Both the position numbers and the translations under genes were made by a program. Below, one piece after another: positions 35,861 through 47,640 of a stretch of DNA of 64,000 nt. Below the pieces are notes generated by a model. That model worked only from the letters and a program-made list of their open reading frames with translations, was not told where the DNA came from and did no database searches. This DNA is from Acanthopagrus latus (lineage: Eukaryota > Chordata > Actinopteri > Spariformes > Sparidae). Position 1 is the stretch's first letter. Each line of letters starts with the position of its first letter. The stretch covers positions 13,532,604 through 13,596,603 of the forward strand of contig NC_051055.1 in NCBI RefSeq assembly GCF_904848185.1, given 5' to 3'.

Positions 35861-37096
35861 TTATGTTTCACTTTGATTGAAGGAAATTAATAACACTACC
35901 ATTGCGAAAATTCCTAACAAGATATCTCCAAGATTCCTCCGAAGTTTCTGTGTCCAGCTGATGTCCTCTGTGAGACAGTAGAATAGGAAAATTCTCTCTT
36001 TAAATTTGCAGCCAGTGAATGTGTAGATCGGGATGTCTTCATCATAGAAGGACACCAAACCATTTTTATAGTCTACATACACCCTGACTCTCTCAGGTGT
36101 CCTTGTCAGGAAGAGCGGGATGGGGATGTTATGTAGAGCCGTGCAGTCGGTGTTATTCTGCAACCCTATGATCCAGCTTCCATTCCTGCTGTTAACTGTG
36201 AACGTCTGCCTTCGAAGAACCGACTCTCTAACGACTCCTAACAACCAGCCGCGTCTCCCTTTGGTCACAACCTCGTAGTAGAACTTCCCTCCTGAGATGC
36301 CCATGTTTCCTGGAAGTAGGTAATACCTGTTCAACTGGTGTGGGCCTTCATCGGGAAACCAAATGAAAGGAATCTGCATAAAATTAGGCCCCTCGCTGTT
36401 TGATATCTCTTCATCTCTGCCTCTCCTCGTCGTCTGCTCTGCCACTTTCTTCTTCTTCTTCGCCCTCTTGCCACGCTTGAGTTTAATTTCCTGCACTTCC
36501 TGCACTTTTTTCACCCCCATCTGAGCCCTCTTGTCAACATAAGCTTCCTCTAAAGGGACTGTATCGTGCGCGCTGTGTTCCGTACACAGGACACAAACAC
36601 GAGTCACGTCGCTTCTGCACAGGAACTCTAAAATCCTGTTGTGCTTCTTGCATATTTTCTCCTCCAGGTTGTGCACAGGATTGGTCAGTTTGTGTCCCTT
36701 CAGGACGGCAACTCTGTGATGAGGCTCGAGGTGTGTCTCGCAGTAAGAGCTCAGACACACCAGGCAAGTTTTATGGGCTTTGGATCTGTAATGAGGGCAG
36801 TAGTCACATGGCACCTGTCCTGGTTTGACCTGGGAAGTGTTGTCAGCTATCGCGTGCTGGTTCTTAAAATTCTCCACGAGCTCCCTGTATCCGGTGTTGA
36901 CACGAAGTTTGAGCCCTTTGCTGAACTTCTCGTTGCACAGAGGGCACACGCACTGATCTTTGCCTTCCCAGTGCTTGGCGTTACAGGCCTTGCAGAAGTT
37001 GTGTCCACACGGTGTAGAGACAGGCTCGGTAAAAACGTCCAGACAGATGGAGCAGATGAACTGATCTTCAGACGGGAGAGGGCTGGCTGTGGCCAT
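35861..37096 (-). CDS. Fish TRIM-family (finTRIM/bloodthirsty-like) RING E3 ligase with C-terminal membrane anchor, single coding exon
   Basis: The product is 411 residues, starting MATASPLPSEDQFICSICLD. An in-frame GTG 18 bases upstream is not a credible start, and TTGCAG lies just before the ATG, so an upstream non-coding exon is likely. Domains: a C3HC4 RING (about 15-54: CSIC, CGHNFCKAC, CPLC), B-box 1 (about 97-126), B-box 2 (149-177: C, H, C, D, C, C, H, H), a very short helix (AQMGVKKVQEVQEIK), a Lys/Arg block KRGKRAKKKKK (207-217), a B30.2-like SPRY (about 260-380) with KFYYEVVTKGRRGWLLGVV and VRVYVDYKNGLVSFYD, and a hydrophobic segment ILLGIFAMVVLLISF (392-406). Fish TRIMs of this type normally have a coiled coil of 100 or more residues and a PRY segment with an LDP motif. 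Here the coiled coil stops almost at its start and no PRY is recognisable. All catalytic Cys/His residues are intact and there is no frameshift, so this looks like a gene rather than a pseudogene. A ubiquitin ligase tethered to a membrane is inferred. The exact subfamily and any ligand are unknown. Confidence 0.85.
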   Translation of the reverse strand: MATASPLPSEDQFICSICLDVFTEPVSTPCGHNFCKACNAKHWEGKDQCVCPLCNEKFSKGLKLRVNTGYRELVENFKNQHAIADNTSQVKPGQVPCDYCPHYRSKAHKTCLVCLSSYCETHLEPHHRVAVLKGHKLTNPVHNLEEKICKKHNRILEFLCRSDVTRVCVLCTEHSAHDTVPLEEAYVDKRAQMGVKKVQEVQEIKLKRGKRAKKKKKVAEQTTRRGRDEEISNSEGPNFMQIPFIWFPDEGPHQLNRYYLLPGNMGISGGKFYYEVVTKGRRGWLLGVVRESVLRRQTFTVNSRNGSWIIGLQNNTDCTALHNIPIPLFLTRTPERVRVYVDYKNGLVSFYDEDIPIYTFTGCKFKERIFLFYCLTEDISWTQKLRRNLGDILLGIFAMVVLLISFNQSET

Positions 37097-40000
37097 GTCT
37101 GCAACAAAGACCACTGCAGAGTCACATAACAGACACTTCCTGGGTGGTCCGTGATCATAAAGTGATCAAACGAACATATCTTGCTGTGATCAGTCTTGTC
37201 CTACATCGGGATTAATGCACAAAAGCTGTTGACTCAACAAGTAGCAGGAGAAATATTCTACAATATCAGAATATTACTGTGCATATATAGTTGAACTTTA
37301 CCTTCTTGTGGATGTGGACGCTTTGCACTGCTGTCTCTTCTTGCGTGCACACAAACCAACCTGTTTTCTATCCCAGTGCTAAGTTTCATTTCTCTGTAAA
37401 TGATGCAACAGTTCTCCTCCCTCCCATGGCTCAAACTCCACCTATGTACACCTCCTACTTGACATTAACCCCTTACCAGTTGAACCTTGTCAAAAAATAA
37501 GAAAATAAAAAATGACATGACATGAAATGACCTATGATTTAAGGGAATTAATCCTTAATTCTTGCTTCCTGGTGTAGGGGCACACTTAACATCAAACCTT
37601 ACCTGAAACCACAAGGAGCATCTGTACGTCATTCCAACACTAAAGGGAAACCCGTCTTCCGGATCAAGTCAGCTTGTGTGAATTGATTCGTAATGTCACC
37701 GCTCTCGAAGGGTTAACCTGAAGTGAATGAGATATTTCAGAGTGTTTGCCACTGACAAGAAGTGAATCACCCAACAAATATTTGCTCTGGAGAAAAACAG
37801 CTGTTTAGTTTGAATGTTTTCACCGTCAGGACAGAGTGGAGAGAGGCATGAATGGGCCACTGTTAGCCTGGTTTTTAATGTTGAACTTTCAATTCATGAA
37901 TCAATGAAGCAGCCAAACCACTGGACACTGAGTGTGATGTTTCCTCTCATGTGGCGCTCAAAGTCCTGAATCCTGGTGTCTGGCTGATTTCAAACACATA
38001 GTCTTCTTAATGATTCCTTTGATTATGAGGGATACAAGATTGTACTGTCTCACGTAGGTATTTCCACCAAAGCATTTTGTGTTGTCAACTTCATATGCTT
38101 CACAGAATTTGAACATTAAATACTGGGCGTTTATTGCTTTGGCCTTATTTGGCCTTTATAGCCTCCACCTCCCTTCTCCCCCACCCCTTTTTCTGCTGTC
38201 CTGACTTGAACTCTGCTTGGAATCATCAATATTGGCTTTCATATTGTGCAGTTAAACACTACTAAATGGAGCAATGATTTTTATTAGTAGTGGCCCTGTT
38301 ATGTTTTTACATATGCACAAGGATGCAAATACACATGAGCAAGTATGCGGAGGAGGATATAAACACGCCTAATGCTAGTGTGATGCTATTCCACTGACTG
38401 ACAGTTGGTAGAGGTAAAAGCACAATGAGGGTTGCTGTGTGCCAATAAAGGCAAGAAACTGAGAGGTCAAGGAAAGACTGCAGGCTAGTAAAACCCAACT
38501 AAATACCTCTGAGTTGCTCAACGTCTTCCTGAATTCGCTTATCTGTATTATCTATTGATAATTTTGCCATCAATAGTGTAATTTTAGGGAAAGGGATCCC
38601 TCCTCAGTTTTTCGTCCTGAGGTTTGTTTGGGTGAGTTTCTTCTGCTTGAATCGGGGATCTATGAGCAGAGGGTGTGAAGCTCCTCGATGCAAATGTGTG
38701 ATATTGGACTATATGAATAAAATTGACACTAGGAGAGTTAAATGACGCAAGAAAAGGAAGGAACTGAGAATTTGTGAAGGTAGAGAAAGCAACCAAAAGC
38801 TAACAAAACCTAGAATGGGGTAGGGGGGCTGGGAATGAAGGTTGAAAGGAGTGGGTGGAGGAAAAGGTGGAAAGAGGGAAGAAAAACAGGAGGTGTGATA
38901 AAAAATGATGTGAGGGGAAAGTGCTTGCTCAGTCAGCAGAGAGAAACTGGGTCAAAACGTTTTAGGTAACCATTGTGAGCTTGAAACTCCCCTACAACGC
39001 GAGTGCTCTTGGGCATGGCACTTCCCTGGCTTGATTCTCCAGATAACCAGTGTAACTGTGTGTGTAAACCACCTCTGCGTCGCACCGTGTTGCTATGAAA
39101 ACACAAAGATCGTGTAATCAACGCACTAGGACTGACTGAGGATTAAAAATAAAGGTTCATCAACACCCTTTAAATACCAACACCTTTAATAAGACTGCCT
39201 TCTGTTTGTTTGTTTGTTTGTTTGGAAGGTCATTACAACAACAAAGAACGTACATTTCATCTGATAGCTCATTTCCATATAAAAGTGAAAAATCAATCGC
39301 AGCGCCTACGCCTCATTAAGCCAAAAGTATTCGCAGTATTTCTGTTTCGGTTTCACTCTCAAAATAAATAAACTAATCCCCTCGTTGGTGCAGCTCAGTA
39401 GTAATGATCCAGTGTTTAGAGGGCGGGCAAGTGAGGAAGTATGTCTGTGCTATATATATATTCCTGTGATTACATAATGTGAAACATATCATATTTAATT
39501 ATAATATGAGAAAGAGCCCTTATGTCTCATATATATCCTTTACTATCAGGTCCAAACTACAGACTGTTGTTTTCAACCTCTTTAATTGAAATTCACTGTA
39601 ATTACCATATGATAAAATACTATAATTTATAGAGCACAGGTAACACGATGTGAAATCCTTATTGTCAAATGGTAAATTCAAAGTCAATTGAGCTTAATGT
39701 TATCTCGCTGTAAACAAGCAATGAAATGCTTTAAGGGCTTGCTGAATCACCCATCAGAGTGTTGGAATACGCTCTTCATCAGTTACATAAGAGGACAAGG
39801 ACAAGATGATCTCACATCGCCCCGGCAAATTATTGAGCCCTGAAATGTTTTTCCTTATTTTTGATTTGCTGGGTCTTCGTGTTGTTGCTGGGTTTTCATG
39901 CAATTATGCTTCTGAAATATCAACCCTGTAAAAAAGGAATTTAATTTTCAGTAAAACCCGAGCTATCAGAATATGTGTGCGTCAGAGATGTCACATGAAT

Positions 40001-41300
40001 GTGTAAATATTTAAATGACCCAGTGGAAATCCCCAAACCTCAAAAACTGAAGCACATATTGATGGCTTCACTATCACAGAACTGAAACGTCACCTCAGAC
40101 ATCAGACTGTGGTGCCACCATTGGGATATGCTTGTTTTCTGTGTTCTGGATCTCAGTTCTCAAGTATTTTCATCCTCAGATCAACCTCCCATTGGTGGAC
40201 AAGAACAGAACTCTGATTGGTCAAAGGAGTCTCCCAAAGCACTATGGGAAACAAAATAGGACCACTGTAAGAGCCACAATTGCACCAGAGTCCCTGTTGG
40301 AACCTTCACGACTGTCAGCGTCCATACATCTAAATGATGCAAGTTACAGTGACAGTTACAGTTACAATAGCAAACCTCATCTAGTAATAACCCAAAATAA
40401 AATTATGAACCTGAAAACTAGCATAATATAAAAGATACAAGACAGGTTACTGTTTACTTTTCAGAAAAGCAAATAATAAATTTGGTTACATTTGATGGCA
40501 CCGGGGCAGGAAATGTGTTTTTGTATCCCCAGTAAGACGACGCCAACAGCCAGATTAATTAAATAACACGATTAAACAACACACATCGCAAATCCTCATC
40601 GATGCGAGAGCAAAAAGTTGTAAATTAAAATCTCCCAGCATGAAGATGTTTCAACGCCGTGTGTTCTGTATTTTGACTGCACTTGTACACATGGATCCTT
40701 GCGCATTGTTGTCATCATGACTGGAGGGGGGCTTCCCTATGGCGTTAACCTTCGTGCGTCGCGTCCCAGGTGTGACCAGTAGGTGTCGTAGCTACACTGC
40801 ATATAGATGAGCGTGAGCGAGGCACAGGTCTCCATCCGCCGTGTGCGACTGTGGGCAGGGTGCCATGCATCAGAGTGACAGCTGTTAAAAAGAAAACGCG
40901 TATTTATAGATCTAAGTGTTGTTACATCCACAAAAGCTGGAGGTTCTGCGCACTTGAAGCCCATCACTGGAAGTCAGAGCGGCCTGCTTGCTTTTTTTTT
41001 TTTTTTTTGCTTTTCCTCCTGATTTAATGATGAGTGAGGCTGCTGGCTCGTTTGTCTCCATCCCCCCCCCCTCTCTCTGCGTCCCTGTCAGTCACTCTCA
41101 GGGCCCGAACCCGGGTGAGGGTCGAGACACCCGGCGGCTCCAGTCACTATGGTGCCACCGGGCTGCTGCGTTCACTTGCTTGAACTATACCAACGGAGCC
41201 TGCGGTGATTGACAGGGCATGGGGATGTCCTTTGGAATAACAATAATGGAGATAGAGAGGGAAGCCTCGGAGGGGGGTCTCTCCATGTCAGAGCGTTAAT
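37097..41300. other. Intergenic interval TRIM-sntb1 (divergent genes), no further gene seen
   Basis: About 4 kb between the start of the minus-strand TRIM and the sntb1 5' region. It contains a polypurine tract at about 38813-38905 and, on the minus strand, a GAAACCGAAAC match to the ISRE core at 39344-39354. Any promoter and non-coding first exon of the TRIM gene should lie here. No other coding exon could be supported. Confidence 0.55.
39344..39354 (-). promoter_or_regulatory. ISRE-like motif upstream of the TRIM gene
   Basis: On the minus strand the sequence reads GTGAAACCGAAACAG, matching the core GAAANNGAAAC. It is about 2.25 kb upstream of the TRIM start codon. About 0.5 such 11-base matches are expected by chance in 64 kb on both strands, so this is suggestive only. 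Confidence 0.3.
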
Positions 41301-41311
41301 AAAACTATCCC

Positions 41312-41313
<2 letters not shown>

Positions 41314-41371
<58 letters not shown>
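41314..41371. repeat. (CT)n microsatellite upstream of sntb1
   Basis: An almost pure CT run of about 58 bases lies about 750 bp before the sntb1 ATG. Confidence 0.95.
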
Positions 41372-41372
<1 letters not shown>

Positions 41373-41379
41373 TGAAGCA

Positions 41380-42101
41380 TCAAAACAGGCTCGGGCGCAT
41401 TCCTGTGCGCGCGTGGCCGGTCTCGCGTGTGCAGCGTGAACGCGAGCTGAGCGGGACATGGGAACTCTCGTAGTTGGCTCAGTAAGCCTATGAGAAATAA
41501 ATAACAATAATAAAAATAAATGAGAAGGGCTGTTTAAAATGGTTATTGGAAAGAAAAATATACGTCCCGTTTTTATGTCACTTTCTTCAGCTCCTCACAA
41601 ACTCAACTGAGACTCGCACGAGACTTGACAGCGTGTGTAACTGTCTCATCAGCGGCGTTCACGCGTGTTCGCGGACCGTTTAACTCTGTGTGAGCCGTCA
41701 CGTCTCAGATCTTCTGGGGGTGGTGGTGGGGAGGGAAGTAGTGATGGAGCACATTTTGGTGCATGCAGGATCTGGAGATGGGATCGGCAGAAGGCGGCGG
41801 GGGGAGCAAACTCCACCCAGCAGATAGGGATCTGTGGCAGGCGGAGCGGAGGGCAGCTTGTGCCGAAGGGGCTCGGGGGCCGGTCGGTCTGGACTCTTGA
41901 CAAGTCCCGCAGGAAAAAACTTCACAGGGGGCAAAGTCCGACCGAGTGTGAGGGAGACAGGGGTGGAAGTTAATGTGTGCGCGTTTGTGTGCGTGTCTGT
42001 GTGTGTGTCTGTGTGGGAGAGAGAGAGACTGAGAGAGTGAGAGAGCGCGCCGGGCACAAAAAAAAAATCACATGTCATTTTAAAAAAGAAATGCTCCAAA
42101 G
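41380..42101 (+). promoter_or_regulatory. sntb1: sntb1 promoter / 5' UTR region, CpG-rich, with two short upstream ORFs
   Basis: GC and CpG content rises clearly from about 41380 into exon 1, as at a CpG-island promoter. No TATA box stands out. Two upstream ATGs precede the start: 42072-42083 (Met-Ser-Phe-stop) and 42091-42114 (seven codons, overlapping the true start out of frame). Confidence 0.5.
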
Positions 42102-42660
42102 ATGGCGGTGGTGATCGCGACGGGAGTTTCAGGTGCCTCCGGAGTGCAGAAAAGTGGATTTGCGGAGGTTTTGGTGCGGGAGAGCTGGCACAAAGTTTTG
42201 GTCAACTTGAACGAGGAAGCGCTCACGTTGAGCTGCGAGGAGAGCAGCGGCGGCGGCGGCGTTAATGACAGCGTGAGCGACAGTGTCAACTCCAACGGCG
42301 TTACCAACGGATCTTACCTTGACAACAACAACGCCAACTCCAACAACGGCCCGCAGACCGTGCGCACCGCGTTCACGGACCTCCCCGAGCGAGTGCCCGA
42401 GGCGATCGCCAACAGAAAGCGGTGCGTCAAGGTGGCCAAGCAGGAGATCGGGGGGCTCGGGATCAGCATCAAAGGCGGGAAGGAGAATAAAATGCCCATC
42501 CTCATCAGCAAGATCTTCAAGGGGCTCGCAGCGGACCAGACCCAGGCGCTGTATGTCGGGGACGCGATCCTGTCCGTGAACGGCATGAACCTGCGGGACG
42601 CGACCCACGACGAGGCTGTGCAGGCGCTGAAACGTGCCGGGAGAGAGGTGACTCTGGAAG
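42102..42660 (+). CDS. sntb1: Beta-1-syntrophin, coding exon 1 (PH1 first half and PDZ domain)
   Basis: The exon opens MAVVIATGVSGASG with ATGG and A at -3, and ends VTLE plus one base at a GTAGGC donor (186 codons + 1). Residues 18-46 (GFAEVLVRESWHKVLVNLNE) form the start of the split PH1 domain. Residues 47-86 are a Gly/Ser/Asn-rich linker. Residues 108-186 are the PDZ domain with the carboxylate-binding loop GLGI (118-121), and GGKENKMPILISKIFKGLAA matches mammalian SNTB1 residue for residue. Syntrophins are cytoplasmic adaptors of the dystrophin complex. The PDZ domain binds C-terminal tails of channels and signalling enzymes, and it is inserted into the first PH domain. SNTB1 rather than SNTA1 or SNTB2 is supported by the N terminus, exon 2 and the ccn3 neighbour. 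Confidence 0.96.
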
Positions 42661-43242
42661 GTAGGCTGGACAGGGGTGCACGGGTCAGGGTGTCCCAAAC
42701 TCTTTTGTTCTGACTAAATGGGCTCTGTGTACAGATCTAGACATATTAATTTATTATTTCTTTTATTGCGCAGATGTGAAGTGAAAAATGATACCTTTCC
42801 CTCCCTGTTTAAGTTAAGGCTGTTTAAGTGGTTTCACGCTGTGGATTTCCCTGTGAAGGGCTCGGTTCGGATTTTACGCAACTCTCCAAAGGATGCCACT
42901 TCATGCGTGTTCTCAGCTCCCCCCCGTTTCTGTGCCTCACTCCACTCCACTCCTCTCCACTCCACTAACAGAGAGCGACAGGAGCTGACAGTAGTTTACA
43001 AATGGATTCCGCTCACATGAAATAAGAAAAAGGGCTTCCAGCACAACACAGAAGTTCCACAGAGCCCCTTTTAATTTCCTCCGACAATATAAAGTCGTAC
43101 ATACAGGAAGGCCTCCTGTGTTTGCTGCTTTTGGTGTGGAGCACACCTGTGGAGATAAGAGCCACAGTAAAGTGTTAGATCTCACTTTACCCAAGGTCAG
43201 TCTGTGTCTGGAAGCCACTTCCGAAATGTTAATGAATTTCAG

Positions 43243-43280
<38 letters not shown>

Positions 43281-44500
43281 TTATTATGGAGACCTAACAT
43301 AACCTCACACAGCCCTCGGGGAAGCGTAGACCTTAACTCGCAGACCTCGGGGAGGCAAACATGTTGATTTGGGACTCTCGTTCCACATGGCTGGTGTTGG
43401 GTTGTTAGATCATCCTGTAGGTCAGTGGTCCTCAGGACACCTTAACAGAAAAAGTGCTGCATGTTGTACCTGCCGGTTGATTACATTCACGCTGCATCCC
43501 AGATATAAATCACTCCCTGATTAGGCGAGCGGAATGAGAAGCAGCATGGTTTTGAGTGTTGACGACGAGGAGTGAAAGCCTCTGCTGTAGAATGTGATTT
43601 ATTTTCCATTACAGAGAGGAGGCCCCGGTTAATAGCACGAGCTCAGAAAGAAGGGGTGATGTTTTTTTTGTTTTTTTTATTGCATCAGCTTGTATTATTC
43701 ATATGTCATTAATCGTACAGTCTCTCAATCTGAAGAGAAGTGGAGCTTTATTTTCTCTCCACATATATTCAATTTACAGCAGGCGACAGGAAGACACTAC
43801 TGAATCATCTTTGTGGTGCAACTTTTGTTTCTGTAGTTGTGAAACCAGTCGACTGGCTCACGAAAGAACACTTTGGATTCTCAAGGAATCAGTTCTTACG
43901 CAGCCAAAGGTGTCATGGGAGTATCGTGCAAGGTCAAACTCGTATAGTTTCTCTACTCTGAGCAAGGCAACTCGGACTGACCCAGCTCTCCATCTCCTTA
44001 AGCGTCATACACGCACACACACGTAAGGCCCACACACACTTACTTTCAACTCCCTCACTCTCGCCAAGTTGGTGTTTTTAGCCAAAAAGTGAAGATGAAA
44101 ATTAGGCTGATGGCAGGCAGATTTTACTTTGAAGGATGGGCATCATTTTACCCCCTTAACGCACACGCGCACACACGTTTGCAGGCTCAAATTAACATGC
44201 ATAAACACACTCTCGCACACACAAACACATACTGGAAAATGTTGCACACAAGTGCCCACTTTTAATTTTTTTTTCACTCCAGTTCCAGTGAGGACTCGTG
44301 GACCCGAGATAGTCTCTCACATGCCGACACGCACACACGCGCGAGCGCAAACACACACACACACACACACAGACGGTGATGATTCTTCCCAGGGGGACAC
44401 AGGGGGCTACACTGCAGAGGAAAAAATCAGGTCCCAGCTGAAAACTTACCAAGATAAGGAAGAAGGAGAGGGGGAATGGAGCAGGCGAAGAGGAAGGGGG

Positions 44501-44508
<8 letters not shown>

Positions 44509-44544
<36 letters not shown>
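44509..44544. repeat. (GA)18 microsatellite in a polypurine tract
   Basis: A pure GA run inside a longer purine-rich stretch (about 44450-44660). Confidence 0.95.
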
Positions 44545-44547
<3 letters not shown>

Positions 44548-47364
44548 GAGGAGGTGGAGCTGAAATGTGAATTTAATGGGGAAAGTGCTGAGAGGGAGAG
44601 AGATAGAAAGAGGGTGAACAGACGGAGAGCTAACGAGGGAGGCAAAGAAGCTGATATAAAGATGACAGCGTGGGTTAACTTAAGGGTAACGGAGACAATG
44701 AAGTTTGCCACAACTGCAATTAAATGACATTATGTGCATTTGGAAAAGCAGTGGGACATAAAAGAAGAGCAGAAAATGGGAACCCACGAAGTGGGTTTTC
44801 ATACATCTTTGGCTGTGTGAAAGGTTTTCAACATGTAGCCGAGCGTGTAAAGAAAGCGCTGCGAAAGACGTGAGCAGTGACACGTAAAGCCTAAGAATGA
44901 GCGATACCGTCCCTTGTTCGTCCCTTCCAAGATGAGGCAGAGGAAGACTGTGTTACATGAGGAGAGGGATCAGGGAGAAACATCTGATTCAACTGTTAGG
45001 GGCGATGGTACACGTCTCATGGGAGAGGAGTGTGCGTCAGTGTGCGTTTTGTGTGAGTGTGTGTCTACAAGAGACTGCTTGTAGCGCACGTGCACGCTTG
45101 CAGTCTGTGTGTTTCACTGACAGGCCATCTTGGAAGCTCATTAGGTAGATGGAAAAATAAATTCAGCTTGAATACGCAGCAGCCAATCACTCCCAGCGAG
45201 AGCAGGCTGTAAGAGGGCAGCCGGCTGACCCCCATGGTGGAAAACTGCTCTGCGGCCTAGAGGTCCACGGTTCAACCTCACATGTCAGAGAACATCGGCT
45301 TTGGTTAAAGTGTCCCCCTCTCTGCCGACTCTGTTCTGTGGCTCAGAATGCAGTCTGACAAGCTAAAGTGGATCTCTCTATGGGGATCAATCAAGGCTCC
45401 TGTCAGCCACGCTATGCAGGTCCTTTTGAAGAAAAAAAGACAAATGCCATGGCTACAGGTTTGCACTTGGATTCTCGCCTAATCAGGTCACCTTTAATTA
45501 TCCGCTTACAGTGGGTCAAATCATGCTTGAACAGTTCGCTGTGTGCTGTGTTCGAGGACAGCTTCTAGACATGACACACTTGGAGAGGAGCACAGGTGTA
45601 AATCATGAATCTGGTTGTGTTTGAACTCAGTTTAGCTGCTGTAGTTTCAGGGTGCCTGCCGAGTCAATACAACAGAACCATTGTTCGCGTTGATTGTAGC
45701 ACCCGTTCTGTTCCTGCTATGACAAGTCAATATGTCCGCTGTGAAAAAAAGACCATTGTCACTCACAATTGTGAGGAAGTTATGTGGCAAACTGTCAACA
45801 CAACCTGGTCCTGCAGCAGAACAGAGCCAGGTCACACAAAGATGCTATTGACTAAGTGCCTCATGTGTTTTGGTTAGACCTGGATGGGGGGGTTATGTCC
45901 GATGATTTTTGCAAGCTTCTTGCAGCGGTTGGCCACTTTTAGATTAGGATACTAATAACAATAATCATAATGTTCCAATCAAGTGTCTCATTAATGGTGC
46001 ATGTCCACAGGATCCATCATTTCCATGCTTTCCATTCAGTGTCAATTCTAGCAGGCCGTGCAGTGCATTCTGGTAGCACAGCATTGCGTTTCGAGGTCTA
46101 GGCTACTTCATGCAAAGTTAGTCAAACTAAACACTGCTGTGTTCAAATGAAGACAGATTCTTCCACTGAATGTCTTATTTCTCAACTAAGATGTCCTCAG
46201 AATCACATTACGCTCTGCTATTTTTGTAAAATGATGACAGTTTCCAGCGATGGTCCGGTTCGGAATCCCAGAGACCCCAAGCAGCGTTCGTCCAATCAAG
46301 GTCAGCCAGTGGTTGCGAGGGAGTAACCTGTTTTGGTCAAGCATCCAATGCTAGGAAACATTGCCTGTCATTGTGTCCAAAAATGCTTCCTTTGACACCT
46401 ACCATAAGACATGACAGCGAACAATCCTGAGAACCGGAAACTGAAGCACCTTAATGGAATTCAGCCATCATCAACGTGCCTCTCTTATTGTGATAAGTAA
46501 AAGTGTCATCAGTGAAACATGTAAAAATGTAATACAACACCATGAATGCCTCTGTGGAGAAACTCTCCAAAACTGCGTGCTGTTGCTGTGAGACACGCAG
46601 AAGACACAGTGTTGGAATGCCCCAGAATGGCGACATCAGGAGACCTATCCCCTCTGACTGCCTGTGGTAAACAACTTCATAGGTCCCTGGTGCAGGAGTG
46701 ACAGGACTTTAAAAGGAACTCACACAATGATGTCTGCCGTTAATGTTCACAGCTGTTCACCGCTCTGTCCGTGTTGCACTGCTTTGTTTTTTGTTCTACT
46801 CCCATTGTTTTCATTTCAGTATTGTATTGTGCGGCGATGATTGAAAATCCAGTCCAACCATGTGTTAAGTTTATTTCCCCCTCAGCATAAAGAGCAATTT
46901 GGTTGAGATAAAATGAGCAGAGAACCAGTCCTTCGGAGAATTGTGTAGTTCACTTCACAAACTGAATAGTCTAACATGGATTTTGATTAATGAGTGTTTA
47001 ACAGCCAGACAGAGATGTTAGTATGTTATGCTTATTGTACCTGTGCAATCACATTTCCCATGACTGGTTTGTTGCTAGAGGCTCAAATGATTTTCACTGA
47101 CCTGCGAGTAGTAGGTTGTCTCAGTAAGCGGTGCTGTTGAGAACACATGAGACTAAAAAAAAACGTCTCTAATTTTAGGTGTGAATAATGTTTGTTAAGT
47201 GGCTAACTCTGCAGTTCTTTCATTTTCTGTTACATATGACAAGGCAAACCATAAACAATCAGGCAATCTAAGACTTTTTCTGTACACAAAAAAGTCTTAT
47301 AACTCTCAAATTTGTAGCAGAAATCTTTTAAAATCCATGTCAGTGAGCGCTTCTTCATCACAAA

Positions 47365-47640
47365 GGCAATCCATCCACCTGACAGGTGTGGCAAGATCAT
47401 CAAGATGTGGATTTAACAGCGTGATAATTGCGCAGGGGTGCTCTGGACTGGTCACAATTAAAAGGCCACTCTAAAGTATGCCACTTTAACACACTACACA
47501 CAAGGCCACAGATGTTGTGAGAAGTTTAGAGGGAGTGTGCACTTGGCATGCTGACTGTAGGAATGTCAACCAGATCTGTTGCTCATTAAGTGAATGCTAA
47601 TTTCAGCACCACAAGCCATCTCCTTACTAGATTTACTTAC
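47365..47640 (+). mobile_element. Tc1/mariner-like transposon relic (transposase N-terminal HTH remnant)
   Basis: From 47548 the plus strand reads MLTVGMSTRSVAH, a stop, then VNANFSTTSHL. This resembles the first helix-turn-helix of a Tc1-like transposase I remember from fish. The preceding 180 bases (CCACCTGACAGGTGTGGCA, then the AATTAAAAGGCCACTCTAAA area) also match the 5' region of that element. The frame is broken by a stop and the rest of the transposase is absent, so it is inactive. The family assignment rests on memory. Confidence 0.6.

Noticed and set aside
37097..37114. Extended TRIM start six codons upstream
   Set aside because: The codon at that position is GTG, and TTGCAG between it and the ATG looks like a splice acceptor. 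The ATG at 37096 gives the usual fish TRIM N terminus.
37380..37392. AGTTTCATTTCTC upstream of the TRIM gene as an ISRE
   Set aside because: The spacing between the two GAAA units is one base instead of two, so it does not fit the ISRE consensus.
42129..42698. Long open frame (about 189 codons) antisense to sntb1 exon 1
   Set aside because: It lies wholly opposite the conserved PDZ exon in CpG-rich DNA, where antisense stops are rare, and it has no domain of its own.
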